This document shows positions 58,101 to 61,100 of a DNA stretch of 64,000 nt, one piece after another (position 1 is the first letter of the stretch; every line of letters begins with the position of its first letter). The notes below the pieces were generated by a model that searched no databases, was not told where the DNA came from, and saw only the letters and a list, made by a program, of their open reading frames with translations. The translations under genes and the position numbers were made by a program. Where the stretch lies: the NCBI GenBank assembly GCA_911728455.2, contig OU452227.1, forward strand, positions 11,317,110 to 11,381,109, given 5' to 3'. The DNA is from Marthasterias glacialis (lineage: Eukaryota; Echinodermata; Asteroidea; Forcipulatida; Asteriidae).

Positions 58101-61100
58101 AGTAATTGCCTCATGGCCCCCTGTCCTTGCCTTGGTTCTTCTTGAAACATTCCCCCAGACTTATACAATCCTGTTGGTGCGTCATTGCATCACATGTGCA
58201 CGCATCTGCTGCATGCCAAAAGTGATGGCTACTTCTGGTTCCAAAGCTGACATACGTTTGTGGTAATTTTACCAAAATTCACCCATTTCATCGTTTAAAC
58301 AGATTTCTTGTGACAGAATCTTATAATTCTGAAAAGACCTTGAGTCTTTGAAAAGCCAAGTTCCATTAAACTTTTCCTGCATGTATCATCAAAGAAATAC
58401 TACCTCAATGCAATTCCTATGGGCTTTTGGTCATTTGCTGGAGCAAGTTTGTATGAAGTGGGCATGGTTTACAGTGGAATTATGTCACACTTTAACCCAC
58501 AGGCTAGAAGAAGTCTTAACTCAAGGAAAATTTCAACGAAATTTAAGCCCTGCATTTTCACCTGATCAATGAGGGAATTACATATCTCCTGTAGCAGCAC
58601 GATGATCCTGGGTGCCGTGTTATAATACTCAGAGTTACTCCAGATCAGGCAGACCACATGTATCAGAGGGCCAAGCTTGGGGAGTAGCTCTGGGAAATCC
58701 ACCTCCTCAAAGCCCTCAATGTGACTAGCTAGGGGCTTCAGGTAGGTGGTGATGTCTTGGGCCTCAGTGAGTGCTATGGTTTGAAAAGTAGAAAGTAACA
58801 AAAGAAATAAAATGTCAATAGTGTTATTTACCATGGCAGATCTTCTTGGCGCTGTTCACTGCGGAATTCTGCGCTGATGCCACATAGAATTACATGCTTT
58901 ACTGGGCACAGTATGTGCAGAATTCCGCTGCAGGCAGAGCTCTGAAATTGGGCCCCGAACAGAAATAAAATCTAAGTGCATAAATCTTAACATTACATGG
59001 TTTACATTTTTTTTAATCCCCAGAAAAAAATACTTAAAAACCCCAAACCAAAGCAGCAAAATAACTGAAACTTGTAGATTTTATTGCTCTTATTTGATTG
59101 TTTTTTCTCTCTCGTGATTTACATACCAGCTTCCACATCTCTCTCAATATTCTTGAAGGAAGGCAGGTAGCTACTTTCTGTTCTCTCCAGGAGCTCTTTC
59201 ATTTTACGCACCTTTGGGTCGCGAAGCTGTCAAGTAAAAAGTATCGTAACAAAAAAACATTATTCCTTGATAGGAAAAAAAGTAATCAAAATATAAATAC
59301 AAATTCAAGAGAGACCACACAGACCTCACTAAGACAGTTTCATCAGAAGTACGACCACTAAATCTACACCAACCCCAAGAAAAAAAAATTTTTACAAATA
59401 AATAAACATAAAATAATTTACCAACAGGATAGTAACAAACAACTTTTTTGCACGCAATTGTGATCATTAAGTGTTTTCAGACACTGAATGACAAAATAAC
59501 CCCATCAATCTAGCCTTGATATTAATCTTCTTTACAAAAGGCTGCATAGTTATTCAAATATTCTGCCCCCCCTGCCCCCCCCCCCAAAAAAAAGGCTTTG
59601 AAATTCCTGTCCAGCCATTTTTTCCCGAATCTGAGGGAGATACAATGTACCTCTTAAGGCCATGTCCCATGAGGCAATTTTCAGGCAATCTCCAATAAGA
59701 AATGTTATTCATGTTTCATTTTTCTTATTATTTCCTTGGGTTAGTGAGTTGTTCTTCTGAAGTGTTCCTTGTAAAAATTGCCCCATGTGACAGGGCCTTC
59801 TCTGTACCTGTTGGAAGATGCATTCCAAGTTTTCACATTTTGCCTTCCAGAATTGGATCTCTACATGGGGTCCAGGGTTGAGACCTTCCAGCAGGGGCTG
59901 AGCCGAGTCCCTTTTGAGCACATCTCGGATCTGATGCGTCCAATCAATGATGACCGATTCGATAGAGTGGACGAGACTTCTGTCATACGAGTCATCTCTG
60001 GAGAGAAACAATTTCATAAGGGGAGGGTTTGTAATTAGTAAAACCATTACAATATTTTCAAAGAGACCTTATGAACCGACATCGTCACTGGCATCTTATA
60101 GATCAAACAACGGGATACACAGCTATTCTGACTCGTTGTCCACTTCTCAGGTGTAGAACCAACCGATACAAAAATAGTGCCATTCCTTACTTGAAAAACA
60201 CTTTGAACAAGTAAATTTGCTCTGCGATAATTTTGTAACATGTTCTGTTCCAAGGCCTTTTTGAACGTTTTTACACCCTTTTGATTCCTTGATTCTTGGA
60301 TGATCTCATCTTGCCTCGTTTGGTATTGTTCGTAGTCTTCTTCAGTTGCCTGAATGTTTTCCCTGTGGTCCCTTTTAAAGGATTGTTTACTGCTTTCCAG
60401 TATTTTAATCTTGATATAATTATATTTTTATGTATGTTTTATTTGGTATGTTCGTTTGTAATGTAATTCAACCACTGGCTGCGATAAACATAATTTTTAA
60501 TACATTCCATAACCCCTCTCTATGTTGCTACCACATTGCATATATCGGTGAAATTTACCAATTAGTCGGATACTTCACCTTTTCATTTCTGACATAATGA
60601 ATAAAGAACTAGATGCATTTTTGTTGGTGACATTTTGAAATCAAGGTTGCCCTTTTAAACACAGAAAATTAATAATTTTACCTGAATGAGTACGCTGGCA
60701 AGTCATTGCACCACACGCGCGCTTATTGGTTGTGCAAGCTGACTCTTTACTACTTTGAATCACGCTCCACGAACCAGGTAACCTTTGTAATCAGGGAATA
60801 AGACTTTAGATGGCTATTGCTTGAGTAAGGCCCATTTTACAAGCCACGGTCAAGGCTAAAATGTAAGACTATAAGACTAAGAGCTCACTTTTCTTCTGCT
60901 TCTGCAGCGTACTCCACTTTTTCTGAGCCAACTGGTAGAGGGAGGAGAGTCTTTCCCTTAACTTGACCAGCAACTACATACACGCTGCTCTTCAGGTTGT
61001 GAACGTGTCTTAAGACGTCTTGTGAGACCACGTACGGCCACTGCTCATGGTTCCTTGGATTTGACAAGAGTGGTACGAGAACCTGTTGTAGATGACATGA